DNA of 34,178 bases from JBALVT01 sp045110675 (lineage in GTDB: Bacteria > Pseudomonadota > Gammaproteobacteria > Pseudomonadales > Halieaceae): assembly GCA_045110675.1 (NCBI GenBank), contig JBGCGJ010000028.1, positions 1 through 34,178 of the forward strand. Reading direction: 5' to 3'. A program made the translations under genes and the position numbers. The notes below the pieces were generated by a model. The model was not told the DNA's origin and did no database searches. It saw only the letters and a program-made list of their open reading frames with translations. This document shows, in pieces, positions 1-7,637 of the stretch; position 1 is the first letter of the stretch; every line of letters begins with the position of its first letter.

Positions 1-129
1 TATACAAATTTACAGCAACCTCACAAACGAGGTACAGGGTAGTACCATGAAAAGTACCATTGATAACGTAGAACAAACTGTTAACAAGGTTTACTTTTTA
101 CTTATATTTCAAAAGGTTAAAAATTCCAG
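1..129. other. AT-rich gene-free flank downstream of guaA
   Basis: No ORF, RNA gene or convincing terminator is visible. The stretch is clearly richer in A and T than the neighbouring genes. It has a short tandem duplication: AGTACCAT occurs at 41-48 and again at 53-60, a 12-base period. A small hairpin, ACCTC/GAGGT, lies around 18-32 but lacks a T-run. The 3' end of guaA is a known integration site for genomic islands, so this may be the edge of an insertion; that is inference only, because the region continues beyond the window. Confidence 0.4.
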
Positions 130-1707
130 CTACTCCCACTCGATCGTCGCCGGGGGTTTACTACTCACATCGTAGGTCACTCGAGACACACCAGATATCT
201 CATTGATGATACGTCCGGATACTCGTTCAAGCAGTTCATAGGGGAGATGTGCCCAGCGCGCGGTCATAAAATCTACTGTCTCTACCGCTCGCAAAGCAAT
301 CACGTATTCATAGCGCCGGGCATCCCCCACCACACCCACCGACTTGACCGGCAGAAACACCGCAAAGGCTTGACTGGTTTTATGGTACCAATCCGCGGCG
401 TGCAACTCTTCCATAAAAATCGCATCGGCTTTGCGGAGCAAGTCAGCGTATTCCTTTTTAACCTCTCCTAAGATGCGAACCCCTAAGCCCGGTCCGGGAA
501 AGGGGTGCCGGAAAACCATATCGTAGGGCAAGCCTAGTTCGAGACCGACTTTTCTCACCTCGTCTTTGAACAGTTCACGCAGGGGCTCAACCAATTCAAA
601 ACTCATGTCATCCGGGAGACCGCCGACATTGTGATGAGACTTGATCACATGGGCTTTGCCGCTTTTGGCGCCAGCCGATTCGATGACATCCGGATAAATA
701 GTGCCCTGGGCCAACCATTTCACTTCGGTGAGCTGTGCCGCTTCGCTATCAAACACATCGATAAAAGTGTTGCCGATAACTTTGCGCTTCTGCTCAGGAT
801 CGGAAATACCTTCCAACCTACCCAAAAACAATGACTGCGCGTCACTGCGAATGACCTTAACGCCCATGTTATTGGCAAACATTTCCATCACCTGCTCGCC
901 TTCGTTGAGCCGCAATAAACCATTGTCAACAAATACACAGGTCAATTGGTCACCGATTGCCCGGTGCAACAATGCAGCGACAACTGACGAATCTACACCG
1001 CCGGAAAGACCTAACAATACCTTGTCGCTTCCCACCTCGGCTTTTACTCGGGCAATCGCATCCTCGGCGATTTTGGCAGGCGTCCACAAAACTTCGCAGC
1101 CACAAAGTTCGAGAGCAAAGTGTTCAAAGATTCGTTCGCCCTGCAAAGTATGGGTAACTTCCGGGTGAAACTGTATACCGTAAAAAGGCATTTCTTTATG
1201 AGCCATGGCCGCAATGGGGCAGTTGTCTGTTTCTGCGGTCAACACGAAGTCATTGGGCAATTCGACCACTTTGTCACCGTGGCTCATCCACACATCCAAC
1301 AGCATTTCCCCACCTGGACCAATATGATCACTGATGTCATGGAGAAGACCGCCCTCCGCAACTCTGCGAATTTGAGCATAGCCAAACTCGCTGGTGTTCG
1401 ATCCCGCCACTTTGCCACCAAATTGCTCGGCCATGGTCTGCATGCCGTAACAAATACCCAGCACCGGGACGCCGAGTTCGAAGACGCAGCCCGGGGCGCG
1501 GGGCGAATTGTTTGCTGCAACCGACTCGGGACCGCCAGAAAGGATAATCCCTCTGGGATTAAAAGCGCGGATGTCGTCTTCAGTGACATCAAATGCGCGG
1601 ATCTCACTGTACACGCCCGCCTCGCGAACTCTTCTGGCAATTAGCTGAGTGTATTGGGAACCAAAATCCAAAATGAGAATTTTCTGGGCATGTATATCAA
1701 TGCTCAT
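130..1707 (-). CDS. guaA: GMP synthase (glutamine-hydrolysing)
   Basis: Converts XMP to GMP using ATP and glutamine, the last step of guanine nucleotide synthesis, in the cytoplasm. The protein is 525 residues, the usual length. The N-terminal class I glutamine amidotransferase domain (about 1-205) has the nucleophile Cys86 in GICYGMQ and the His181/Glu183 pair in FHPEVTH. The ATP-pyrophosphatase domain has its P-loop-like SGGVDS at 235-240, and the C-terminal dimerisation domain ends in IEWE. The ATG at 1707 is preceded by CAGGAAAGCAC, a reasonable ribosome site. It lies 73 bases downstream of guaB on the same strand, the standard guaBA operon. Nothing in the protein looks unusual. Confidence 0.98.
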   Translation of the reverse strand: MSIDIHAQKILILDFGSQYTQLIARRVREAGVYSEIRAFDVTEDDIRAFNPRGIILSGGPESVAANNSPRAPGCVFELGVPVLGICYGMQTMAEQFGGKVAGSNTSEFGYAQIRRVAEGGLLHDISDHIGPGGEMLLDVWMSHGDKVVELPNDFVLTAETDNCPIAAMAHKEMPFYGIQFHPEVTHTLQGERIFEHFALELCGCEVLWTPAKIAEDAIARVKAEVGSDKVLLGLSGGVDSSVVAALLHRAIGDQLTCVFVDNGLLRLNEGEQVMEMFANNMGVKVIRSDAQSLFLGRLEGISDPEQKRKVIGNTFIDVFDSEAAQLTEVKWLAQGTIYPDVIESAGAKSGKAHVIKSHHNVGGLPDDMSFELVEPLRELFKDEVRKVGLELGLPYDMVFRHPFPGPGLGVRILGEVKKEYADLLRKADAIFMEELHAADWYHKTSQAFAVFLPVKSVGVVGDARRYEYVIALRAVETVDFMTARWAHLPYELLERVSGRIINEISGVSRVTYDVSSKPPATIEWE

Positions 1708-1780
1708 GTGCTTTCCTGAATGAAAGATGTGCTGGGAAGAACCCCTAAAACAAAAAAGAGACCCGGGGGCCCCTCACGTA

Positions 1781-3250
1781 TCATCGCACCGGATAGTTTG
1801 GCGCTTCCTTGGTAATCGATACATCGTGAACATGACTCTCCGACATACCTGCGGCTGTCACTTTCACAAACTCGGGGCGATTGCGCATAACATCGATCGA
1901 ATCACTCCCGGTATAACCCATGGCGGAGCGAACTCCACCCATCAATTGATGAATAATGGCAGACACTGGCCCCTTGTAGGGAACACGGCCTTCGATTCCT
2001 TCTGGGACTAACTTCTCCGCACCTTTGCTGGCGTCCTGAAAGTAGCGATCGCTGGACCCCTGGGTTTGTGACATGGCGCCTAAAGAACCCATTCCACGAT
2101 AAGCTTTATACGTTCGCCCCTGATAGAGCTCCACTTCTCCCGGCGCCTCTTCGGTGCCGGCAAACATGCTGCCCATCATAATGGAGTGGGCACCAGCGAC
2201 CAGCGCCTTGGCAACGTCTCCGGAGAACCTGATACCACCATCGGCGATCAGCGGGATATCGGTATCCTTCAACGCTTCTCTGACATTGGCAATGGCTGAA
2301 ATTTGCGGCACACCTGTTCCGGTGACGATACGCGTGGTGCATATTGAGCCGGGACCTATTCCCACTTTTACGCCATCAGCTCCAGCTTCAGCCAGAGCAA
2401 GTGCCGCGGCGGCGGTGGCGATATTTCCGCCGATCACCTGAATATCCGGAAAATTGGCTTTGATCATTTTGACTCGATCAATCACATTGCGAGAATGACC
2501 GTGCGCGGTATCGACCACTAGTACATCCACGCCCGCCTGAATCAGTGCTTCGACTCGATCATCCGTATCGGGACTGGTACCCACGGATGCACCAACACGC
2601 AATTGGCCGGATGAGTCTTTGCAGGCATGAGGATAGTTCTCAGCTTTATCAAAATCCTTGACGGTAATCATCCCGCGCAAATCAAAGTTGTCATTCACCA
2701 CCAGAATTTTTTCAATTCGGTGCTTGTGGAGTAAGTGCTGAACCTTTTCCGAACTGGCCCCTTCCTTAACCGTTACCAACTGACTTCGTGGCGTCATAAT
2801 CTGCGAAACCCGTTTTTGTGGATCGGATTCAAAGCGCAAATCTCGGCGAGTGACGATGCCCACAAGGTCTTCGCCATCCAGAACCGGCACGCCGGAAATG
2901 CCATTGGTTGTGGTGAGTTCGATAAGCTCGGCAACCGTTGCCGACTGCTGGATGGTAATGGGATCTTTCACCACACCATTTTCAAAAATTTTAACTCGGC
3001 GAACCTGTTCGGCCTGCTCCGGAATACCCATGCTTTTGTGGATGATTCCAATGCCGCCTTCCTGGGCCATGGCGATGGCGAGTTTGTACTCGGTAACGGT
3101 GTCCATGGCGGCAGACACCAGAGGAATATTCAATGCGATCTCGCGAGTAAGGCGCGATTTCAAGGACACATCGGTCGCTACAACCTCAGAGTAACCCGGC
3201 AGCAGTAATACATCATCAAATGTGAGGGCTTCCTGGGCAATACGCAACAT
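1781..3250 (-). CDS. guaB: Inosine-5'-monophosphate dehydrogenase
   Basis: Oxidises IMP to XMP with NAD+, the committed step toward GMP, and feeds guaA directly downstream. The protein is 489 residues, typical of the family. The TIM-barrel is interrupted by a CBS pair (about 93-205). The catalytic loop GSICTTRIVTG places the nucleophile Cys at residue 304, as in other bacterial enzymes. The frame stays open upstream to 3505, but homology starts at MLRIAQEALTFDDVLL. This ATG at 3250 has GGAGAG seven bases ahead, so the longer reading is rejected. The gene diverges from xseA across a 94-base gap holding the predicted guaBA promoter. Confidence 0.97.
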   Translation of the reverse strand: MLRIAQEALTFDDVLLLPGYSEVVATDVSLKSRLTREIALNIPLVSAAMDTVTEYKLAIAMAQEGGIGIIHKSMGIPEQAEQVRRVKIFENGVVKDPITIQQSATVAELIELTTTNGISGVPVLDGEDLVGIVTRRDLRFESDPQKRVSQIMTPRSQLVTVKEGASSEKVQHLLHKHRIEKILVVNDNFDLRGMITVKDFDKAENYPHACKDSSGQLRVGASVGTSPDTDDRVEALIQAGVDVLVVDTAHGHSRNVIDRVKMIKANFPDIQVIGGNIATAAAALALAEAGADGVKVGIGPGSICTTRIVTGTGVPQISAIANVREALKDTDIPLIADGGIRFSGDVAKALVAGAHSIMMGSMFAGTEEAPGEVELYQGRTYKAYRGMGSLGAMSQTQGSSDRYFQDASKGAEKLVPEGIEGRVPYKGPVSAIIHQLMGGVRSAMGYTGSDSIDVMRNRPEFVKVTAAGMSESHVHDVSITKEAPNYPVR

Positions 3251-3290
3251 ACGTTTACTCTCCGGCTGGTAGGATGAAGGTAAACATGTA

Positions 3291-3320
3291 ATTATAAATC
3301 TTACACCGTACCCACGTAAA
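3291..3320 (-). promoter_or_regulatory. Predicted sigma-70 promoter of guaBA
   Basis: On the minus strand a perfect -10 TATAAT (3291-3296) is preceded, 18 bases upstream, by TTTACG (3315-3320). Transcription would start about 45 bases ahead of the guaB start codon. The -10 is strong and the -35 is only a partial match. Confidence 0.5.
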
Positions 3321-3344
3321 CAACAGCTGCTCACGGAATTCGTT

Positions 3345-4739
3345 TTGCCAGGCCCAATTTCCAGCCCCACCCCACCACCGACGCTTACCGTCACCCAGCT
3401 AAACCGCCAGGCCAAGTCGCTTTTGGAGGGGCATTTCGACTTCGTCTGGGTTGGGGGGGAGATCAGCAATTTTGCCGCGCCATCATCAGGGCACTGGTAT
3501 TTCACACTGAAAGATGGCAGCGCTCAGGTTCGCTGTGCGATGTTTCGCAACCGCAATCAGCGGGTTCGCTTTAACCCCGCCAATGGCGATGCCATACGAC
3601 TGCGATGCCGGGTTTCCCTATACGAGGGTCGGGGAGAATTTCAGCTGATCGTGGAACACCTGGAAGTCGCTGGTGCCGGGGCACTTCAAGCGGCTTTCGA
3701 AGCACTCAAAACCAAGCTGCATAGCGAGGGCTTGTTCGATCCCGATCGCAAACAGGCGCTCCCTGAGTACGTATCTCACATCGGTATTATCACCTCGCCG
3801 ACAGGAGCCGCAGTTCACGACATGCTAACAGTGTTGAAGCGGCGCAGCCCCGCAATCAAGGTATCCCTCATACCGGTGCCCGTACAGGGAGAAACAGCCG
3901 CTGGAGAAATTAGCGCCGCAATAGAGCGGGCGAACCGCTGGAATGCGCAAGGCAAACTCCAGTTGGACGCTCTCATTATAGGTCGCGGAGGCGGATCACT
4001 GGAGGACTTATGGGCCTTCAATGAAGAGCGTGTTGCACGGGCAATTGCGGCCAGCGAACTACCTGTTGTAAGCGCCGTGGGTCACGAGGTGGATTTCAGC
4101 ATTGCGGATCTGGTAGCAGATCATCGAGCCCCCACCCCCTCGGCCGCTGCGGAGGTACTCAGCCCGGACCAGCGCGAGTGGCAACAGCAACTCATTGGCT
4201 ACGACCGAGTTTTGCAACAGCTCATGAGTAGAAAACTGGAAACAAGAACCACTGCTCTAGAACACTTACGCAGACGCCTAAAGCACCCCGGCAGCCTGCT
4301 TCGAGAACAGTCCCAGCGACTCGACGGCATGGAACAACGACTTGTATTTGCCCAACAAGCAGCGCACCGAGCACGCCGCAGCCAGTTGGATATGATCAGT
4401 TCACAGTTGAGAGCTTCCTCTCCAGGTCATCGACTCGCCGCTCACATCATAGAAAATGAGCAGCTAGCCAAGCGATTGAACACGCTGATGCAGGGAAAGT
4501 TGGAAGCGGCCAGAACCAAGCTGTCACACTCCAGTGCACTGCTGGATTCCTTGAGTCCTCTTCGCACGGTGGAGCGCGGATATGCGATTATTTCCGATCG
4601 GGCCGGTAGCGTAATTACCCAGGTCAGCTCTGTATGCATAGGCGACACAGTGAACGCCAAGCTGGCCACGGGAGATCTGGAACTCTCGGTGAGTAAGGTG
4701 ATAGCCGGTGGCACCTTACAAACCGAAAGCGATAGCTAA
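3345..4739 (+). CDS. xseA: Exodeoxyribonuclease VII large subunit
   Basis: Catalytic large subunit of exonuclease VII, which degrades single-stranded DNA from both ends together with XseB (not in this window). The 464-residue product has the N-terminal OB-fold (about 15-110; LTVTQLNRQAKSLLEGHF and VWVGGEISNF are diagnostic). The nuclease domain carries the GRGGGSLEDLWAFNEE motif near 215-230, followed by a long helical, coiled-coil-rich region and the C-terminal GYAI segment. The start is TTG at 3345, because no ATG or GTG occurs before residue 68 in this frame. Only a weak ACGGAA lies upstream, so the exact start is less certain than the gene. It is divergent from guaB, a common arrangement. 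Confidence 0.95.
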   Translation: MPGPISSPTPPPTLTVTQLNRQAKSLLEGHFDFVWVGGEISNFAAPSSGHWYFTLKDGSAQVRCAMFRNRNQRVRFNPANGDAIRLRCRVSLYEGRGEFQLIVEHLEVAGAGALQAAFEALKTKLHSEGLFDPDRKQALPEYVSHIGIITSPTGAAVHDMLTVLKRRSPAIKVSLIPVPVQGETAAGEISAAIERANRWNAQGKLQLDALIIGRGGGSLEDLWAFNEERVARAIAASELPVVSAVGHEVDFSIADLVADHRAPTPSAAAEVLSPDQREWQQQLIGYDRVLQQLMSRKLETRTTALEHLRRRLKHPGSLLREQSQRLDGMEQRLVFAQQAAHRARRSQLDMISSQLRASSPGHRLAAHIIENEQLAKRLNTLMQGKLEAARTKLSHSSALLDSLSPLRTVERGYAIISDRAGSVITQVSSVCIGDTVNAKLATGDLELSVSKVIAGGTLQTESDS

Positions 4740-4840
4740 ACGCCCAACAGTGAACCCGCCAGCGCGGCAATAATCAAAATGAAGGCGAATGAAGCTGTGG
4801 CGAGTAAAACGGTCTCAACTGTACTGTATTTCTGTGACAT
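4736..4840 (-). CDS. Small single-pass membrane peptide (34 residues)
   Basis: A short ORF not recognised as a known gene. ATG at 4840 is preceded by a G-rich stretch (GGGGGGCTC) that could act as a ribosome site. The predicted peptide is 34 residues: a polar N-terminus (MSQKYSTVET) followed by one continuous hydrophobic segment of about 22 residues (roughly 11-34) ending in GSLLGV. That is the composition expected of a single membrane-spanning helix. Its TAG stop overlaps the xseA stop by four bases, tail to tail. It lies 124 bases downstream of the Crp-type gene on the same strand, so it could be read from that transcript. Coding status rests on composition and start context only. Confidence 0.5.
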   Translation of the reverse strand: MSQKYSTVETVLLATASFAFILIIAALAGSLLGV

Positions 4841-4964
4841 GAGCCCCCCGGGTTCCCCTAAAAACTAACGTATTCAGAGTACCAGCACAGGCTTGGAGCG
4901 CGGGGCTTATTTTAGATAAGTTTTACCGGGCATGGCAGATTGACAAGATCAATCCGCCCTCGCG

Positions 4965-5612
4965 TTAGTACTTCGCGGGTAAGCGAGTATTAATTATAAT
5001 ATGACGGCCTTCAAAGCGAATGTATTCGCCTATGGTCAGGTCCTTGAGAATGCGAGCAACCATCTCACGGGAGGCGCCGACTCGATCGGCGATGTCCTGC
5101 TGAGTCAACTTCTCGGGGATATACAACGTGCCATCACCCCGCTCTTCAGACAGATCCATCAACACATTGGCAACACGACCGTAGACATCCTGCAAAGCCA
5201 AGCTTTTGACATCGGCAGTCAGCTTGCGAACACGCTGCGACAGATTGCGGATCAGCTGCCTGGAGATGTTGGGGTGCTGATCCAGAATACGATTGAAATC
5301 TTCCTTGTAAATAATGCAAAAGGTGGATTTCTCGACGGTGCGAACAGAGGCGGATCGGGTGGAGTCGTCTACCAGGGCCAGCTCGCCAAAGTAGTCCCCT
5401 TCTCCCTGGGTATTCATGATGAACTCTTTGCCGTTCTTGTCACTGCAATACACTTTAACCTTGCCGCTCTCAATCACGAAGAGTGAGTCGGCCGGGTCAT
5501 TTTCATGTATCACCACGGTATTTTTTGGGAAGGAACGGCTGGTACTGCTGGCGGTGAGTACCTTCAGTTCTTCGGGAGAAAGACCTTGAAATATTTCTAC
5601 TTGTTGTAACAT
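4965..5612 (-). CDS. Crp/Fnr-family transcriptional regulator, cyclic-nucleotide-binding type
   Basis: A 215-residue DNA-binding regulator. The N-terminal cNMP-binding beta-roll contains FGELALVDDSTRSASV, in which the Gly76-Glu77 and Arg86-Ser87 pairs match the residues that hold the nucleotide in E. coli CRP. The C-terminal winged helix has the HTH LTQQDIADRVGASREMVARI (about 170-190). No FNR-type N-terminal cysteine cluster is present, which argues against an oxygen sensor. The frame is open to an ATG at 5693, adding 27 residues, but family homology begins at MLQQVEIFQGLSPEEL, so 5612 is preferred; neither start has a strong ribosome site. It faces a class III nucleotide cyclase gene across a shared upstream region, suggesting the cyclase makes its ligand. 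Confidence 0.88.
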   Translation of the reverse strand: MLQQVEIFQGLSPEELKVLTASSTSRSFPKNTVVIHENDPADSLFVIESGKVKVYCSDKNGKEFIMNTQGEGDYFGELALVDDSTRSASVRTVEKSTFCIIYKEDFNRILDQHPNISRQLIRNLSQRVRKLTADVKSLALQDVYGRVANVLMDLSEERGDGTLYIPEKLTQQDIADRVGASREMVARILKDLTIGEYIRFEGRHIIINTRLPAKY

Positions 5613-5742
5613 CTGCTTATCCAGTTCGTTATAAGCCCAGCCGTGATACTTCCGGGGGCTATAGTAACCCAAAGTTCTATAAAAGCGCACCATTACCTTG
5701 AAATTCGCTTGACTAGCATTTATAGAACGAATGAAAACGGGA

Positions 5743-5772
5743 TTCCCACATAGGCATCCGCATCGTTATACT
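5743..5772 (+). promoter_or_regulatory. Possible promoter of the cyclase-RR-HK operon
   Basis: A TATACT -10 (5767-5772) sits 18 bases after a weak TTCCCA -35 (5743-5748), putting the transcript start about 30 bases before the GTG at 5809. The weak -35 would fit an activator-dependent promoter. I did not find a clear CRP-type TGTGA/TCACA palindrome in the intergenic region. Confidence 0.3.
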
Positions 5773-5808
5773 AGCTTCGAGTGATTCAACTAAGAGATAA
5801 ACCATTCT

Positions 5809-7269
5809 GTGAGCATCAGGCCCGAGCATTCTGCAACCCCGTGGAGCGATACACTGGTGCAATCCGTAGAGGAGTTACACACTTTTTACAAAAGTCACTC
5901 TACTGAATTCGAACCCACGGCGGTGGAAGATTTCCAACACTTGTTCGATGCGATACCCAGATTGCAATCTCTCCTGGGGCAGACCACTGAGGCGGGAAAT
6001 AGCCACGATGTTATGAACGCGCTAACAGCCATTCGTGGTTACAGCGAGATGCTGCAGGAAGATCTGGGCGAGCAGTTTGAGAACCTCAACGCCCCTTTAA
6101 GTAAAGTGTTACAAGCCGTACATACGGCCAGCTCTGTAGAGGGTAACGAAGCGCCCTCGTCGGCCGGCCCCGTCACCCCCACATTGAGCACTACCGAACC
6201 GGGTTTTATTCTGGCTGTCGATGACCTGAAGGAAAATCGGGAACTGGTGGCTAGACACTTGTCTCGCAGCGGGCATATCGTGGTCACAGCTTCCAGCGGA
6301 ATAGAGGCACTGCGAACCCTGGATCAGACCGATGTCGACGTTGTACTGCTGGATTTGATGATGCCGGAAATGGACGGCCGAGAGGTACTGCGCCGCATTA
6401 AGGAGCATCCCGATTGGCGAGCGACTCCGGTTATCGTCATCTCTGGCCGTCAGGATATGGACGGCATTATCGAATGTATTGAGGCCGGCGCCGACGATTA
6501 CTTGTTCAAACCGTTCAACCCAGTGTTATTGGAGGCAAGGATCAAGGCCGGTATCGAGCGAAAACGATGGCACGACCGCGAGCAGCAGTACCGCGAGCAA
6601 CTTGAACGCAACGAAAAGTTCATCAGGGCCACTTTTGGCCGCTACCTTTCCGACGAGATCGTAACCGATATTCTGGAGCGTCCCGAGGGGCTGGAACTCG
6701 GTGGTGACCTGAAGGAAGTCACCATTATGATGTCGGACATCCGCGGCTTCACTTCTCTGTGCGAAAAGCTGGCTCCGGCTCAGGTTGTCAAGATTCTCAA
6801 TCGATACCTGGGCGTCATGACCGATATCATCATGGCCCACAATGGCACCATTGATGAGTTTATAGGGGATGCCATCCTCGCTGTTTTTGGTGCCCCGCAA
6901 AAACGCAATGACGATGCGGACCGGTCAGTGAAATGCGCTTTGGATATGCAAAGCGCCATGAAATACATCAACTCACAGAATGTTTCCGAGGGTCTGCCAG
7001 AGATCTTTACCGGCATCGCGCTGCACACAGGCGATGTCATTGCCGGCAATATTGGCTCCGAACGCAGAAGCAAGTACGGGTTCGTAGGACACCCAATGAA
7101 CCTGACCGCGAGGATTGAAGAAGTCACCGCCGCAAGCGAAACCTTGGTTTCAGAGAGCACCCTTAGCAAACTCCAACTGAAGTACAAAGTCGGCGAACGG
7201 CGGGAGCTCAATGCAAAAGGTATCGACCAGGCCATTGTCGTACACCCAATTCTGGGGCTGGAACCATGA
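5809..7269 (+). CDS. Response-regulator/class III nucleotide cyclase with DHp-like N-terminus
   Basis: A 486-residue soluble signalling protein with three visible parts. The N-terminal helical region contains SHDVMNALTAIRGYSEML (from residue 65), which looks like a histidine-kinase H-box helix (candidate His66), but no ATPase domain follows. A receiver domain spans about 133-250, with the acidic pair Asp138/Asp139, phospho-acceptor Asp182 in LLDLMMPEMDG and Lys234 in LFKPF. A linker of about 245-275 leads to a class III cyclase domain (about 280-485) with metal ligands Asp310 (MSDIRGFT) and Asp354 (FIGDAILAVFG) and transition-state Asn431/Arg435. The first substrate-specifying position is Glu350, as in guanylate cyclases, rather than Lys. 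The second position appears to be Gly424. The product could therefore be cAMP or cGMP. The start is GTG; the gene overlaps the next by ATGA. Confidence 0.9.
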   Translation: MSIRPEHSATPWSDTLVQSVEELHTFYKSHSTEFEPTAVEDFQHLFDAIPRLQSLLGQTTEAGNSHDVMNALTAIRGYSEMLQEDLGEQFENLNAPLSKVLQAVHTASSVEGNEAPSSAGPVTPTLSTTEPGFILAVDDLKENRELVARHLSRSGHIVVTASSGIEALRTLDQTDVDVVLLDLMMPEMDGREVLRRIKEHPDWRATPVIVISGRQDMDGIIECIEAGADDYLFKPFNPVLLEARIKAGIERKRWHDREQQYREQLERNEKFIRATFGRYLSDEIVTDILERPEGLELGGDLKEVTIMMSDIRGFTSLCEKLAPAQVVKILNRYLGVMTDIIMAHNGTIDEFIGDAILAVFGAPQKRNDDADRSVKCALDMQSAMKYINSQNVSEGLPEIFTGIALHTGDVIAGNIGSERRSKYGFVGHPMNLTARIEEVTAASETLVSESTLSKLQLKYKVGERRELNAKGIDQAIVVHPILGLEP

Positions 7270-7637
7270 CGGTAAAAACTCCTATTTTACTGGTCGAGGA
7301 CAACGAGCTAAATCGCGATATGCTAACGCGAAGACTCAATCGAGCCGGCTATTGCGTTATCGCCGCAGCTAACGGTCAACAGGCCCTGGATCTGATGCGC
7401 AGTGATGGGCCCGGTGTCGTGCTGATGGACATGAACCTGCCTGTAAAAACCGGCTGGGAAGCCTGCAGGGAAGCGCGTCTCGACGACACAATTAAGCACA
7501 TTCCGATTATCGCACTAACGGCCCACGCAATGGAGGCTGACCGTCTCGACGCCCTCGAAGCGGGGTGTGACGACTACGCCACGAAACCGGTGGATTTCCC
7601 CGGCCTGCTAATCAAAATAGGGAAACTCACCGCGTGA
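7266..7637 (+). CDS. Single-domain response regulator
   Basis: A stand-alone receiver domain of 123 residues, CheY/DivK-like, with no output domain. Acidic residues lie in VEDNE (11-12), the phospho-acceptor Asp55 in VLMDMNLP, the conserved Thr in ALTAHAM (around 85) and Lys107 in ATKPVD. The PILLVEDNELNRDML opening and the LTAHAM motif are typical of receivers paired with hybrid-type kinases. Both gene ends overlap their neighbours by four bases (ATGA with the cyclase, GTGA with the kinase), so the three are almost certainly translated together. It probably shuttles phosphate between the downstream kinase and another partner, or competes with the cyclase receiver. Confidence 0.93.
   Translation: MTVKTPILLVEDNELNRDMLTRRLNRAGYCVIAAANGQQALDLMRSDGPGVVLMDMNLPVKTGWEACREARLDDTIKHIPIIALTAHAMEADRLDALEAGCDDYATKPVDFPGLLIKIGKLTA

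Noticed and set aside
1120..1644. 174-codon plus-strand ORF inside guaA
   Set aside because: It is a shadow of the guaA reading frame, with no ribosome site and no recognisable domain.
3251..3505. Open 85-residue N-terminal extension of guaB
   Set aside because: It overlaps xseA coding sequence on the other strand and the guaBA promoter. Family homology starts at the ATG at 3250, which has a good ribosome site.
5613..5693. 27-residue N-terminal extension of the Crp-type regulator
   Set aside because: The sequence is outside the family alignment, and the ATG at 5693 has its only purine-rich stretch too close. It is kept as a possibility in the feature note.
5694..5808. CRP-type palindrome controlling the cyclase operon
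   Set aside because: No convincing TGTGA-N6-TCACA could be found, so autoregulation by the Crp protein is not claimed from sequence.
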